From Oscillospiraceae bacterium (lineage in GTDB: Bacteria > Bacillota_A > Clostridia > Oscillospirales > Oscillospiraceae), in the NCBI GenBank assembly GCA_017481325.1, contig JAFUPG010000044.1, forward strand, positions 1-19,365: a DNA stretch of 19,365 bases, in the 5' to 3' direction. Within the stretch, counting starts at the first letter, position 1, and each line of letters starts with the position of its first letter. The translations under genes and the position numbers were made by a program. Below are positions 1-7,595 of this stretch, one piece after another. Below the pieces are notes generated by a model. It was given only the letters and a program-made list of their open reading frames with translations, made no database searches and had not been told where the DNA came from.

Positions 1-241
1 GCGAGGAGCGTAGCGACGTGGCAATCTGTATTCATAAAGCCTCCGTTTTGCACCAAATTCCCATATATTCGAAACATTTTGGTACGGATTGCCACGTCGG
101 CATAAATGCCTCCTCGCAATGACATGGCTTTTCGGTAGCCTGTACCTCTATTGGCAATGAGGTTTTGGGCGAAAGCAAACAGTTCGATAAACATCTATTT
201 GACTCATTTTCAAATCCCATGGTTGGAGCTGATACCTTCAC
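1..241 (-). repeat. Interspersed palindromic repeat, copy A (truncated by window edge)
   Basis: Read on the minus strand this segment matches two other copies in the window, at about 14611-14856 and 14947-15142. The shared parts are a lead-in with the words GAGTCAAATAGATGTTTATCGAAC and CCTCATTGCCAATAGAGG (here about 137-213), then a palindromic module at 1-124. The module's outer arms (1-30 and 83-124) are inverted repeats of each other, built on ATTGCGAGGAG and GACGTGGCAATC. Its centre carries TTTCGAATATAT. The left arm starts at the window edge, so this copy may continue outside. No coding capacity is evident. It resembles a non-autonomous repeat element of MITE or REP type, but no transposase or target-site duplication is visible, so its class is inferred. 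Confidence 0.8.
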
Positions 242-403
242 CATTCACCGGCTTGGTAGTGCCACGGGCGATGGATAACCGCCCCTGCGGCTTCTGACGG
301 CGGCATGGCCGGAGTTATTAAAACAAATGTTTGAAATATGCGGGTTTCTCCGGGATTTGTCCTGAAATATTGAAAAAAAGTCGCTTCCGTCGTGAAAAAA
401 TGA

Positions 404-432
404 TTGCATTTTTCTTTATTTGATAGTACAAT
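404..432 (+). promoter_or_regulatory. Sigma-A type promoter of the dcw cluster
   Basis: A -35 box TTGCAT (404-409) and a -10 box TACAAT (427-432) are separated by exactly 17 nt in an AT-rich context. The predicted transcript start is near 439, right at the edge of the TGGA repeat array and about 50 nt before the mraZ start codon. Nothing else between the repeat and mraZ fits this well. Confidence 0.75.
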
Positions 433-480
433 GGATTTGTAGTGGAGTAAAATGGAACAAAAATGAAGAAAATGGAACGA
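431..480 (+). promoter_or_regulatory. Probable MraZ operator: TGGA repeats with about 10-bp spacing
   Basis: The word TGGA occurs at 432, 443, 453 and 473, with a degenerate TGAA at 464, so successive elements lie 10-11 bp apart on one face of the helix. The best-matching units are the ten bases at 441-450, 451-460 and 471-480 (AATGGAACAA-like). MraZ is known in other bacteria to bind short G-rich direct repeats with a 10-bp period in its own promoter region. The array overlaps the predicted transcript start and 5' leader, a position suited to autorepression. Assignment to MraZ is inference from position and spacing. Confidence 0.65.
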
Positions 481-489
481 GGTGAGGGA
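479..489 (+). promoter_or_regulatory. Ribosome binding site that fixes the mraZ start
   Basis: The purine-rich GAGGTGAGGGA stands immediately before the ATG at 490. An in-frame ATG at 463 has no comparable site, lies inside the TGGA repeats and would add nine residues that MraZ proteins lack. Confidence 0.7.
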
Positions 490-906
490 ATGTTTGGACA
501 ATATAAGCACGGTTTAGACCCAAAGGGAAGACTGGTCGTTCCCTCGAAGCTCCGTGAGGAATTGGGCGATACTTTCTATATTGCCAAAGCGCCCGATGCC
601 TGCCTGAAGCTCTACCCCGAGGCGCAGTGGCAGAAGCTGCTGGATCGCTGCAACGAGATGCCCTCTTCCAAGCTCCGTGCCCTGAGAGTCTTTTTCGCCA
701 ACGTGATCAAGTGCGAGCCGGACAAGCAGTTCCGTTTCCTGCTGCCGGAGTCCTTCCGCCAGTATGCGGGGGTTGACCAGGAGGTCATTTTCCTGGGGCA
801 GGCCGGTGTGGCGGAGATCTGGGCGGCTGAGCGCTATGAGGCTGAGGAGGCCAAGTATCTCAATCCCGAGAATCTGGCCGCTGTCATGGAGGAGCTGGGA
901 GTCTGA
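490..906 (+). CDS. mraZ: Transcriptional regulator MraZ
   Basis: 138-residue DNA-binding protein of the MraZ family, normally a ring-shaped oligomer that represses the division/cell-wall operon it heads. Two AbrB/SpoVT-like half-repeats are visible. The first holds MFGQYKHGLDPKGRLVVPSK at residues 1-20. The second spans about 74-112 and contains CEPDKQFRFLLPESFRQYAG and EIW. The ATG at 490 was chosen over the one at 463 because family members begin MF-x-x-x-x-H-x-LD-x-KGR and because the ribosome site sits just before 490. In the second repeat the usual D-x-x-GR is DKQFR (residues 78-82), with a bulky Phe replacing Gly. The stop codon overlaps the rsmH start by one base. The TGGA array just upstream is its likely target. 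Confidence 0.95.
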   Translation: MFGQYKHGLDPKGRLVVPSKLREELGDTFYIAKAPDACLKLYPEAQWQKLLDRCNEMPSSKLRALRVFFANVIKCEPDKQFRFLLPESFRQYAGVDQEVIFLGQAGVAEIWAAERYEAEEAKYLNPENLAAVMEELGV

Positions 907-1838
907 TGGCATTTTCGCATAAATCCGTCCTGCTGGACGAGTGTATTGAGGGGCTGAACATCAAGCCCGACGGAATTTACCTGGATGGCACCCTGGGCGG
1001 TGCGGGACACTCCTTTGAGATCGCCGCACGGCTGACCACCGGCCGCCTAATCGGCGTGGATCGGGATCAGATCGCCCTGGCCGCCGCAAGGGAGCGCCTG
1101 TCGCCCTATCTGGATCGGGTCACCACCGTCCACTCCAATTTCTGCGAGCTGGACAAGATCCTGGACGATCTGGGCATTGAGAAAATTGACGGCATGCTCT
1201 TTGACCTGGGCGTGTCCTCCCCCCAATTGGACGAGGCAGAGCGTGGCTTCTCCTATATGGCCGATGCGCCGCTGGATATGCGCATGAACAAGGAGGACAG
1301 CCTGACGGCCTACGATGTGGTGAACACCTGGGACTATGAGGAGCTTCGCCGCATTTTATACGAATACGGCGAAGAGCGCTATGCGCCCCAGATCGCATCA
1401 AGCATCTGCCGCAGGCGAGAGGCTTCGCCCATTGAGACAACATTGGAGCTGGTGGATGTGATCCGCAGCGCCATGCCTGCCCAAGCACTGCGTGAGAAGC
1501 AGCATCCTGCCAAGCGCAGCTTTCAGGCCATCCGCATCGCCGTCAACGACGAGCTGGGCTCTGTGAGCAAGCTCATGCGCTGCGCCTTCGGCCGATTGAA
1601 CAAGGGCGGCCGTCTGGCGGTGATCACCTTCCATTCTCTGGAGGATCGCATTGTCAAAAGTGAGATGCAGCAGGCCTCCAAAGGCTGCACCTGTCCGCCG
1701 GAATTTCCGGTATGCGTCTGCGGTAAGAAGCCGCTGGTGAAGCTGATCAGCCGTAAGCCCATTGTCTCCGGCAAAAAAGAGCTGGAGGAAAACCCCCGTG
1801 CCCGGAGCGCAAAGCTCCGCATTGCGGAAAAATTGTAA
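906..1838 (+). CDS. rsmH: 16S rRNA (cytosine(1402)-N(4))-methyltransferase RsmH
   Basis: 310-residue SAM-dependent methyltransferase that makes the N4-methyl group of m4Cm1402 in the decoding centre of 16S rRNA; formerly MraW. Family motifs seen: SAM-binding LDGTLGGAGHS (residues 26-36), IGVDRDQIAL (about 49-58), FDLGVSSPQLDEAERGFSY (99-117) followed by APLDMRM, RSFQAIRIAVNDEL, ITFHSLEDRIVK, and the C-terminal NPRARSAKLRIAEK. Full length and intact. The start codon shares its A with the mraZ stop codon (TGATG), which implies translational coupling. The ftsL-like gene begins 21 nt after the stop. Position directly behind mraZ is the standard dcw arrangement. Confidence 0.98.
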   Translation: MAFSHKSVLLDECIEGLNIKPDGIYLDGTLGGAGHSFEIAARLTTGRLIGVDRDQIALAAARERLSPYLDRVTTVHSNFCELDKILDDLGIEKIDGMLFDLGVSSPQLDEAERGFSYMADAPLDMRMNKEDSLTAYDVVNTWDYEELRRILYEYGEERYAPQIASSICRRREASPIETTLELVDVIRSAMPAQALREKQHPAKRSFQAIRIAVNDELGSVSKLMRCAFGRLNKGGRLAVITFHSLEDRIVKSEMQQASKGCTCPPEFPVCVCGKKPLVKLISRKPIVSGKKELEENPRARSAKLRIAEKL

Positions 1839-1859
1839 GAGAAAGGAGCGTATCGGAAT

Positions 1860-2336
1860 ATGGCAAAGAACTACCGTGCCAACGGCTCTGCGGCCTATGA
1901 TATCTATCAGGATACGGCTGCACGGCCACTGCTGCAGCCCAAGCGACTGCCGGATGCTCCGGTACGCTTTCCCCCTGAGAAAAAGACCAAGGCCAAGCTC
2001 TCTGTTGCACCTTTGACTGTTCTGGGTGTGGTGGCCGTGGTGGTGCTGTGCTTCGTGTTGATCCACAGCTATGCCTCCCTCTACGAGGCCGAGAGCCGTG
2101 CGGCGGAGCTGCAGCAGGAGAATGCTGCCCTTTTGGCGCTGCAGGAGGATCAGCGTTGGCGCTATGAGCGCTCCGTAGACCTGGACGAGGTGGCAGAACG
2201 AGCAGCTGCCCTGGGCATGCATTTGCCTGAGGCGGGTCAGATCGTCTATGTGAATTCCGGCCGGACGGAGCAGCTGCACTCTTTTGAGCGTTTCTACGAG
2301 GAATTTCTCGGGGAATTGGGGACATACTTGCCCTGA
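1860..2336 (+). CDS. ftsL: FtsL-like septum formation protein
   Basis: 158-residue bitopic membrane protein with FtsL/DivIC-type architecture: a cytoplasmic basic tail (about 1-47), one transmembrane helix (about 48-69), then a Glu/Gln/Leu-rich coiled coil (about 71-105) outside the membrane. The segment AAALGMHLPEAGQIVYV (about 115-131) resembles the conserved post-coil motif of FtsL. FtsL pairs with DivIC and DivIB/FtsQ to control FtsW and its partner transpeptidase at the septum. Primary sequence conservation in this family is poor, so the call rests on topology and on the slot between rsmH and the transpeptidase gene. Ribosome site GAAAGGAG lies about 11 nt before the ATG. The last 25 residues (SFERFYEEFL region) extend beyond the recognisable core. 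Confidence 0.85.
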   Translation: MAKNYRANGSAAYDIYQDTAARPLLQPKRLPDAPVRFPPEKKTKAKLSVAPLTVLGVVAVVVLCFVLIHSYASLYEAESRAAELQQENAALLALQEDQRWRYERSVDLDEVAERAAALGMHLPEAGQIVYVNSGRTEQLHSFERFYEEFLGELGTYLP

Positions 2337-2361
2337 ATCACGGCATATAGATTACAGGAAA

Positions 2362-2397
2362 AAGCATGGGCGGTAACCGAAATTGCCGCCCATGTTT
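2362..2397 (+). other. Hairpin in the ftsL-transpeptidase gap (possible attenuator or processing site)
   Basis: CATGGGCGGTAA (2365-2376) pairs with TTGCCGCCCATG (2383-2394) across a six-base loop with a single G-U pair. Flanking bases can lengthen the stem to about 15 bp. Only three T residues follow before C and A, so it is a weak match to an intrinsic terminator. It sits in the longest gap between ftsL and the genes downstream, 37 nt before the transpeptidase GTG. Confidence 0.6.
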
Positions 2398-2422
2398 CAA
2401 GCATATTGGTGGAAAGCAACAC

Positions 2423-2428
2423 AGGAGG
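2423..2428 (+). promoter_or_regulatory. Ribosome binding site that fixes the GTG start of the transpeptidase
   Basis: A perfect AGGAGG lies five bases before the in-frame GTG at 2434. The open frame extends upstream to 2383, but that part would start with TTG inside the 3' arm of the hairpin and has no ribosome site. Confidence 0.75.
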
Positions 2429-2433
2429 TTTGT

Positions 2434-4776
2434 GTGAAGCGAAAGGACGTTCGGAGGAGAATCCCACGTCCGCCCCGAAGAAAGCAGGGCTTTACAGATA
2501 CAGACATCCGAAAGGGAATCCTTGCGCTGATGGGCGCACTGGGTGTGCTTGCCTTTTGCGTGTTGGCAGGCAGATTGATCCAAATGATGCTGATCGACCA
2601 TGAATACTACGAGCAAAAGGCCATTGGCAATCAAACACGCAGCATTTCCGTCAGCGCCGACCGAGGCAATATTTACGACCGAAATATGGACCTTTTGGCC
2701 ACTTCTGTAGGGGTTCATACGATTTTCCTGGATCCTTTGGAATTGAAACAGAACGGCGTGAATCCGGAACTGCTGGCAGACCGTCTGTCAGAAATAATGG
2801 ATCTGGATCGGGAGAAAATCCTTCGGGATGCCAAGGACACTTCCATGCGTTACAAGGTCTTAAAGCGCCGCCAGGATCAGGCAGTCTGCGATGCGGTGAT
2901 CGCCTTTGTACAGGAGTATGACATTGTGGGGGTGCATTTGGAGCCGGATACTTTGCGGCTGTACCCCAATGAGAGCGCTGCCTGCCAGCTTTTGGGCTTT
3001 ACCAACGGCGAAAACACCGGCGCCGAAGGCTTGGAGGCCTATTACAACGGCATTCTGGAGGGGACACCCGGGGCGATCATTACCGCCAAGGGTAACCACG
3101 AGACAGAGATGCTCTATTCCTACGAAAAATACTACGAGGCCACCGACGGAAACAGTCTGGTGCTGACCATCGACCTCACCGTCCAGCGGGCGCTGGAAAA
3201 GCAGATGAAGGATGCCATTGACCGCTATGATGTGGAAAACGGCGCCTTCGGCATGGTGATGGACGTGAACACCGGGGAGATCCTGGCCATGGCCACCCTG
3301 GGGGGCTACGACCCCAACAGCTATCTGGAGATCTACGATGAGGATACGGCCGCAGCGCTGGAGCTGCTTTATGCCCAGGCAGAGAGCCTGCCCGAGGGCA
3401 GTGAGGAGCGGAGCCAGGCCTTTCGCCTCTATAACGAGGGGGTTGCCGCCGCAAGGCTGAAGCAGTGGCGCAACCGCTGCGTATCCGACGGCTATGAGCC
3501 GGGTTCTACCTTTAAGGTGCTGACCCTGGCGGCGGCCTTGGACAGCGGCGCTGTGACATTGAATGACCATTTTTCCTGCGGCGGCAGAGAGCTGTTTGAA
3601 GGCCGCTCCCAGCCGGTAAACTGCTGGAAAAGCCAGGGACACGGTGGCCAGACCACCGCCCAGGCCTTGCAGAATTCCTGCAATCTGGCCTTTTCGCACA
3701 TTGGCCTGCGCACCGGCGGCGAGACCCTGTATGAGTATTTCAGCGCCTTCGGCCTCATGGAGACCACGGGCATCGACCTGCCCGGAGAGGCTCGTGGCAT
3801 TTTCCACACCCGGGAACGGCTGGCGGATACGGAGCAAAACGGCACAAGCTACCTCATCGCCACCTCCTTCGGCCAGACCGTCAAGCCCACCGCCATTCAG
3901 CTGGTGCGAGCCATTGCGGCGGTGGTCAACGGGGGCTATTTGATGGAGCCCTATGTGGTATCCCACATTCTTGACAATTGTGGTAATATAGTAGAGGAAC
4001 ATAAGCCCACCGTGCTGCGGCAGGTGATTTCGGAGGAGACCTCGGAGATCATGTGCGGCCTCATTGAGTCCGTGGTCAGCGAGGGCACGGCGAAGAATGC
4101 CCAGGTGGCAGGCTATCGCATCGGCGGCAAGACCGGAACGGCGGAGAAAACCGACCAGACCGATGCCTCCGGCGCACAGACCAAGGATAAGATCGTCTCC
4201 TTTGTGGGCATCGCCCCCATGGACGATCCCCAATACATCGTCCTCATCGCTTTGGACACCCCCAATCCAGCCACGGGGCTGTATATTTCCGGCGGTGTCA
4301 TGGCTGCGCCCACGGTGGGAGCGGTGCTGGAGGATATTCTGCCTTATCTGGGCGTTTCGCCCGAGGGTGAGGCGGCCACTACGGCGCTGATGCCTGACCT
4401 TCAGGGGTTGACAGAGGCTCAGGCGGCGGCAAAGCTGCAGGAAAACGGCCTGAGTTACCGCATCATCGGCTCCGGCAGCAAGGTGCTCGGCCAGATCCCC
4501 AAGGCGGGAAACCGGCTGCCCGGGGGCGCTACGGTGTTACTTTACACAGACAATTCAATGCCCACCGATCGGCCTGTGGTGCCCTCCCTTCTGGGTATGA
4601 CCCTGGAGGAGGCCACACGGAAACTGTCGGATCTGGGCTTATACCTACAGCCCAAGGGCGCTGACCCCACGCAGTGGCGAGTGACCGCCATCAGCCAGGA
4701 TCTGCCACCGGGCACAGAGGTGGAACGGGGGACTACGGTCACCGTCACATTTGCCGATACTACGGCAATGGATTAG
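2434..4776 (+). CDS. Class B penicillin-binding transpeptidase with two PASTA domains (PBP2B/SpoVD/FtsI type)
   Basis: 780-residue membrane-anchored DD-transpeptidase that cross-links septal peptidoglycan. In order: basic cytoplasmic tail, transmembrane anchor (about 27-48), PBP dimerisation domain with RGNIYDRN (about 77-84), transpeptidase domain, and two C-terminal PASTA domains (about 653-710 and 713-778). All three catalytic motifs are present: STFK with nucleophile Ser358, SCN at 415-417, and KTG at 566-568. The GTG at 2434 was chosen for the AGGAGG five bases upstream. The Bacillus cluster carries two such genes, pbpB (vegetative) and spoVD (sporulation). Only one is present here, so this enzyme may be the division transpeptidase, with sporulation use undecided. 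murE follows after 9 nt. A segment of about 45 residues between GYDPNSY and the STFK box is rich in Glu/Ala. Confidence 0.95.
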   Translation: MKRKDVRRRIPRPPRRKQGFTDTDIRKGILALMGALGVLAFCVLAGRLIQMMLIDHEYYEQKAIGNQTRSISVSADRGNIYDRNMDLLATSVGVHTIFLDPLELKQNGVNPELLADRLSEIMDLDREKILRDAKDTSMRYKVLKRRQDQAVCDAVIAFVQEYDIVGVHLEPDTLRLYPNESAACQLLGFTNGENTGAEGLEAYYNGILEGTPGAIITAKGNHETEMLYSYEKYYEATDGNSLVLTIDLTVQRALEKQMKDAIDRYDVENGAFGMVMDVNTGEILAMATLGGYDPNSYLEIYDEDTAAALELLYAQAESLPEGSEERSQAFRLYNEGVAAARLKQWRNRCVSDGYEPGSTFKVLTLAAALDSGAVTLNDHFSCGGRELFEGRSQPVNCWKSQGHGGQTTAQALQNSCNLAFSHIGLRTGGETLYEYFSAFGLMETTGIDLPGEARGIFHTRERLADTEQNGTSYLIATSFGQTVKPTAIQLVRAIAAVVNGGYLMEPYVVSHILDNCGNIVEEHKPTVLRQVISEETSEIMCGLIESVVSEGTAKNAQVAGYRIGGKTGTAEKTDQTDASGAQTKDKIVSFVGIAPMDDPQYIVLIALDTPNPATGLYISGGVMAAPTVGAVLEDILPYLGVSPEGEAATTALMPDLQGLTEAQAAAKLQENGLSYRIIGSGSKVLGQIPKAGNRLPGGATVLLYTDNSMPTDRPVVPSLLGMTLEEATRKLSDLGLYLQPKGADPTQWRVTAISQDLPPGTEVERGTTVTVTFADTTAMD

Positions 4777-4785
4777 GAGAGAATT

Positions 4786-6237
4786 ATGGAATTACAAAAG
4801 CTGCTTGCAGGCGTAGAGGTTCTGCAATGGGGCGCAGAGAAGAATACAGAGATTTGCTCGGTGCGCTACAGCTCCCGTGAGGTTCAGCCCGGGGATCTGT
4901 TTGTGGCCATCCCCGGCTTTGCCACCGACGGACATAAATACATCCCCGATGCGGTGGCAAGAGGGGCTGCGGCGGTGATCTGCGAGCGGCAGATGCCGGG
5001 AAACGCCCCCTGGGTGCAGGTCAAGGATGCCCGTCTTGCCCTGGCGACCCTGGGTGAGAACTTCTACGACCATCCTGCGAAAAAGCTGCAGATGATCGGT
5101 GTCACCGGCACCAACGGCAAGACCTCTGTCACTTATCTTTTGAAAGAGCTGTTGCAGCGTGCTCTCGGGGCAAAGGTTGGCCTCATCGGCACCATCTGCA
5201 ATATGATCGGGGACGAAGTGATCCCCACGGAGCGCACCACCCCCGAGAGCTTCGAGCTGCAGGCGCTGCTGGCCAAAATGGCAGAAGCAGGCTGTACCCA
5301 CGTGGTTATGGAGGTCTCCTCCCATGCTCTGGCGCTGCACCGTGTGGCAGGGATCCGCTTCAGCGTAGGCGCTTTCAGCAATCTCACGGAGGATCATCTG
5401 GACTTCCACAAGACCATGGAGGAATACCGCCGTGCCAAGGCAAGGCTTTTCAGTGCCTGCGACCGTGGCGTATTCAACCTGGATGATCCCACCGCTGAGC
5501 AGATGATTGCCGATGCCCACTGCGGCATTTTCACCGTCAGTACCAGAGAAGCTGCCGATCTTCGGGCAGAGAATATCCTGCTGGAGTCCGACCGCATTGA
5601 GATGGACGTCCGTCAGGAAGGGGAGAGCGCCCACCTGACTTTAGGCATCCCCGGCCGTTTTACCGTCAGCAACGCCCTTTTGACTCTGGGCATTGCCCGT
5701 CAGCTGGGCATTGATTTGCAGCAGGCGGTGTCCGCCCTGTCCTGCGCCAAGGGCGTCAAGGGGCGCATCGAGGTGGTTCCCACCCCCGGGAAGGATTATA
5801 CCGTCCTTATCGACTACGCCCACACTCCTGACGGCCTGGAGAATGTGCTTCGCTCCGTCCGGGACTTTGCCAAGGGCAGAGTCATCGCCCTCTTTGGCTG
5901 CGGCGGCGACCGTGACCGTACCAAGCGACCCATGATGGGCGAAATTGCCGCAGCCTGTGCCGATTTGGTCATCGTCACCTCCGATAACCCCCGTACGGAG
6001 GAGCCCAATGCCATTATTGCAGACATTTTGGAGGGTATGCAGCAGACCCAAACCCCCTACGTGGTAGAGCCTGACCGCCGCAAGGCCATCCGCCTTGCCC
6101 TGTCGCTGGGGCGGAAGGACGACATCATCGTTCTGGCCGGCAAGGGACATGAGGACTATCAGATCATCGGCAAGGAAAAATTCCATCTGGACGAACGGGA
6201 GGAGGTGGCAGCGGCCTTATGGGAAGAGAAACAATGA
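4786..6237 (+). CDS. murE: UDP-N-acetylmuramoyl-L-alanyl-D-glutamate--2,6-diaminopimelate ligase MurE
   Basis: 483-residue cytoplasmic Mur ligase that adds the third amino acid to the UDP-MurNAc peptide using ATP. Visible motifs: ATP loop GVTGTNGKTS (105-114), TTPESFELQ for the nucleotide-peptide substrate, MEVSSHALALHRV, the NLTEDHLDFH segment, and GKGHEDYQI near the C-terminus. The third-residue selectivity motif is DNPR (400-403), typical of meso-diaminopimelate enzymes; lysine-adding MurE proteins have a different residue at the Arg position. The wall is therefore predicted to be meso-DAP type, an inference from one motif. The ribosome site TAGGAGA overlaps the stop codon of the transpeptidase gene, so the two are probably translationally coupled. 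Normal length, no defects seen. Confidence 0.98.
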   Translation: MELQKLLAGVEVLQWGAEKNTEICSVRYSSREVQPGDLFVAIPGFATDGHKYIPDAVARGAAAVICERQMPGNAPWVQVKDARLALATLGENFYDHPAKKLQMIGVTGTNGKTSVTYLLKELLQRALGAKVGLIGTICNMIGDEVIPTERTTPESFELQALLAKMAEAGCTHVVMEVSSHALALHRVAGIRFSVGAFSNLTEDHLDFHKTMEEYRRAKARLFSACDRGVFNLDDPTAEQMIADAHCGIFTVSTREAADLRAENILLESDRIEMDVRQEGESAHLTLGIPGRFTVSNALLTLGIARQLGIDLQQAVSALSCAKGVKGRIEVVPTPGKDYTVLIDYAHTPDGLENVLRSVRDFAKGRVIALFGCGGDRDRTKRPMMGEIAAACADLVIVTSDNPRTEEPNAIIADILEGMQQTQTPYVVEPDRRKAIRLALSLGRKDDIIVLAGKGHEDYQIIGKEKFHLDEREEVAAALWEEKQ

Positions 6238-7595
6238 CCTTGGGGCAGGCAGCCGCCCTCATCGGCGGAAAAATTGACCCGAACCATGCACAGATCGCCT
6301 TTCACGGCGTGAATTTTGACACCCGTCGGCTGCAGGAAGGTCAGCTTTTTGTGGCCATGGCAGGGGCCCGGGACGGCCATGATTTTGTCCCCCAGGCTTT
6401 GGAAAAGGGCGCCGTGGCGGTGCTGGCCTCCAAGCCCCTGGATGCGAGTATCCCCGCCATTTATGTGGAGGATACGGCCAAGGCGCTGCAGGATCTGGCA
6501 CGGGAGTACCGCAAGCTGTTGCCGCTGCGCTGCGTGGGTGTCACCGGCTCCGTAGGCAAGACCACCACTAAGGAAATGATCGCCACGGTGCTGCAGCAGC
6601 GCTTTTTGACTCACAAAACCGAGGGCAATTTCAATAACAACATCGGCCTGCCTGTGACGGTGCTGTCCATGGACAGCAGCACCCAGGCGGCGGTGCTGGA
6701 GATGGGCATGAACCACTTCGGTGAGATCTCTCTGCTCACTTCCATCGCTCTGCCGGATATTGCGGTCATTACCAATATCGGCACCATGCACATCGAGAAT
6801 TTAGGCTCCCGTGAGGGCATTTTGCAGGCCAAGCTGGAGATTTTAGAGGGACTCAGCGACCACGGCTGCGCCGTGTTCTGCGGCGACGAGGAACTGCTCT
6901 ACGGCGCTGCCCAAAAGCACCGTGCCATTACCTACGGCTTTATGGAGCATAACCCTGTCCGAGCCCTGGAAACCCGGGAGGAGGGCTTCTCCACCGTCAT
7001 TGAGGCGGAGGCATTCGGTCAGCCTGTGACCCTGGAGATCCCCACGCTGGGGCGGCACAATGTCTTAAACGCTCTGGCAGCTTTGACAGTGGGCTTGCTC
7101 TGCGGCATGCTGCCGGAGGAGATCGCCGCCGGTCTGAAAAACTTTGAAAACACCGGCCTTCGCCAGAAGGTCTATGAGCAGGACGGCATTCGCATTATTG
7201 CCGACTGCTATAACGCAGGCCCCGAGTCCATGGAGGCCGCCTTTGCGGTGCTGGAGGGCAACCCCGGTCGAAAGATCGCCGTTCTGGGCGGCATGCTGGA
7301 ATTGGGCGACCATGCGCCGCAGGCGCATTACAAGGTCGGTCAGCTGGCGGCCAAAAAGGCAAACGCCCTCTTTGCCTACGGCGCTTGCAGCGAGGAATAT
7401 GTCCGTGGCGCCACGGACGGCGGACTCGCCTTTGCCAAAACCTACGAAACCCATGCCGCTCTGGCGCAGGAGCTGAGGGAATTCCTGCGACCCGGAGACA
7501 CCCTTCTTTGCAAGGGCAGCCGTGGCATGAAGATGGAGACGGTTCTGGCGCTTCTCTCTACAGATACGGAAAACGGAGGAAAACAATATGTTTAA
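6219..7595 (+). CDS. murF: UDP-N-acetylmuramoyl-tripeptide--D-alanyl-D-alanine ligase MurF
   Basis: 458-residue Mur ligase that attaches D-Ala-D-Ala to the UDP-MurNAc tripeptide, completing the pentapeptide. The ATP loop TGSVGKTTTK (from about residue 109), the MurF-type NFNNNIGLPVTVL, EMGMNHFGEI, ITNIGTMHIENLGS and DCYNAGPESMEAA are all present. The asparagine triplet and AGP(E/D)SM mark MurF rather than MurC, MurD or MurE. Two starts are possible: ATG at 6219, preceded by GGAGGAGG at a long 13-nt spacing, or ATG at 6234, which overlaps the murE stop as ATGA but has only a weak purine run. I kept 6219 because family members usually have a few residues before the MTL motif. Either way the gene overlaps murE, and its end overlaps mraY by 8 nt. 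Confidence 0.97.
   Translation: MGRETMTLGQAAALIGGKIDPNHAQIAFHGVNFDTRRLQEGQLFVAMAGARDGHDFVPQALEKGAVAVLASKPLDASIPAIYVEDTAKALQDLAREYRKLLPLRCVGVTGSVGKTTTKEMIATVLQQRFLTHKTEGNFNNNIGLPVTVLSMDSSTQAAVLEMGMNHFGEISLLTSIALPDIAVITNIGTMHIENLGSREGILQAKLEILEGLSDHGCAVFCGDEELLYGAAQKHRAITYGFMEHNPVRALETREEGFSTVIEAEAFGQPVTLEIPTLGRHNVLNALAALTVGLLCGMLPEEIAAGLKNFENTGLRQKVYEQDGIRIIADCYNAGPESMEAAFAVLEGNPGRKIAVLGGMLELGDHAPQAHYKVGQLAAKKANALFAYGACSEEYVRGATDGGLAFAKTYETHAALAQELREFLRPGDTLLCKGSRGMKMETVLALLSTDTENGGKQYV

Noticed and set aside
463..489. Earlier ATG for mraZ adding nine residues
   Set aside because: It lies in the TGGA repeats, has no ribosome site, and MraZ proteins start at the MFGQY position.
238..510. Minus-strand frame of 90 codons upstream of mraZ
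   Set aside because: It overlaps the mraZ promoter, operator and start, has no family similarity I recognise and no clear ribosome site.
2362..2400. Hairpin before the transpeptidase called as a full terminator
   Set aside because: Only three T residues follow the stem and the downstream gene has no visible promoter of its own, so complete termination would silence essential genes.
2860..4233. Minus-strand open frame of 457 codons opposite the transpeptidase
   Set aside because: Its translation is low-complexity Gly/Ala/His-rich and lacks any family motif, while the plus strand carries all three PBP motifs.
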